A DNA stretch of 24,799 bases, from positions 1-24,799 of the forward strand of contig JBKHDX010000050.1 of assembly GCA_046541115.1 (NCBI GenBank). Reading direction: 5' to 3'. Source of the DNA: Jaaginema sp046541115. GTDB lineage: Bacteria > Cyanobacteriota > Cyanobacteriia > Cyanobacteriales > Spirulinaceae. The position numbers were made by a program, and so were the translations under genes. Positions 24,659 to 24,799 of the stretch are shown here, piece after piece (the stretch's first letter is position 1; each line of letters begins with the position of its first letter). Under the pieces are notes generated by a model. It saw only the letters and a program-made list of their open reading frames with translations. It was not told the DNA's origin and made no database searches.

Positions 24659-24723
24659 GGGTCATTATCCTAACTGCCTACAAGTAAACTATTGATAGTC
24701 GGGTTAAAATTGCAGAGGACAAT

Positions 24724-24799
24724 ATGAAAGAGCCTCGTTTAATTACTTTAGCGCAACAGGGGGATGAAAACGCGATCGCGACTCTCCTCAATCGCTTTC
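24724..24799 (+). CDS. Start of a gene truncated by the window end
   Basis: ATG 24724 opens a frame that runs off the window after 25 codons (MKEPRLITLAQQGDENAIAT, then LLNRF). N-termini with LAQQGxxxAIAxLLNR are, as I recall, found in a group of cyanobacterial proteins of unknown function that continue with an LQPKGI motif. Two HIP1-like bases overlap codons 17-19. Too little is visible to name it. Confidence 0.55.
   Translation, partial: MKEPRLITLAQQGDENAIATLLNRF

Overview
The window comes from a cyanobacterial chromosome. The evidence is more than 25 copies of the HIP1 octamer GCGATCGC spread over coding and non-coding DNA, a SulP bicarbonate transporter of the BicA type next to a CmpR/NdhR-type LysR regulator, an LL-diaminopimelate aminotransferase, and a small zinc-ribbon ORF of a kind I recall from cyanobacteria. 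The species cannot be named from this. Base composition looks even throughout; I see no prophage, transposase, CRISPR array, tRNA or rRNA.

Layout. 1-340: a dispersed inverted repeat and the adhE upstream region. 341-3602: bifunctional fermentative AdhE, a terminator, then a YjbQ/UPF0047 enzyme. 3603-5163: sparse DNA with an uncalled 56-residue zinc-ribbon ORF (minus), several hairpins, a rhodanese-fold protein without the catalytic cysteine (minus), and a leader with a good Shine-Dalgarno and a 12-codon ORF before the next gene. 5164-9018 (plus): an aconitase-superfamily protein with one cluster cysteine replaced by serine, a small hydrophilic protein, a PAP2 membrane phosphatase and a UspA protein. 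9019-9176: two tandem 79-bp hairpin units. 9235-11819 (minus): a three-gene ExbB/ExbD-like ion-channel motor operon. 12076-12768: a methyltransferase. 12861-15395 (minus): a fusion of a CNMP-binding-like domain, a degenerate sigma54-activator-type AAA+ domain and a membrane polyferredoxin. 15626-15727: a 33-residue single-TM ORF. 15833-16468 (minus): an esterase. 16683-18092: a membrane adenylate cyclase. 18151-18675 (minus): a secreted double SH3b protein. 18850-22195 (minus): Na+/H+ antiporter and bicA. 22356-23294: the LysR regulator. 23355-24590: dapL, a strong terminator, and the first 25 codons of another gene.

How genes work together. BicA imports bicarbonate with Na+, the adjacent CPA2 antiporter can export that Na+, and the divergent LysR gene with an 8-bp dyad between it and bicA is a likely CO2-responsive switch. 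The ExbB-like protein and its two ExbD-like partners look like one inner-membrane 5:2-type motor with a long cytoplasmic coiled coil. The two most unusual items are that motor, whose two ExbD-like subunits differ at the channel aspartate position, and the CNMP/AAA/polyferredoxin fusion, which would easily be misannotated as a sigma54 regulator.
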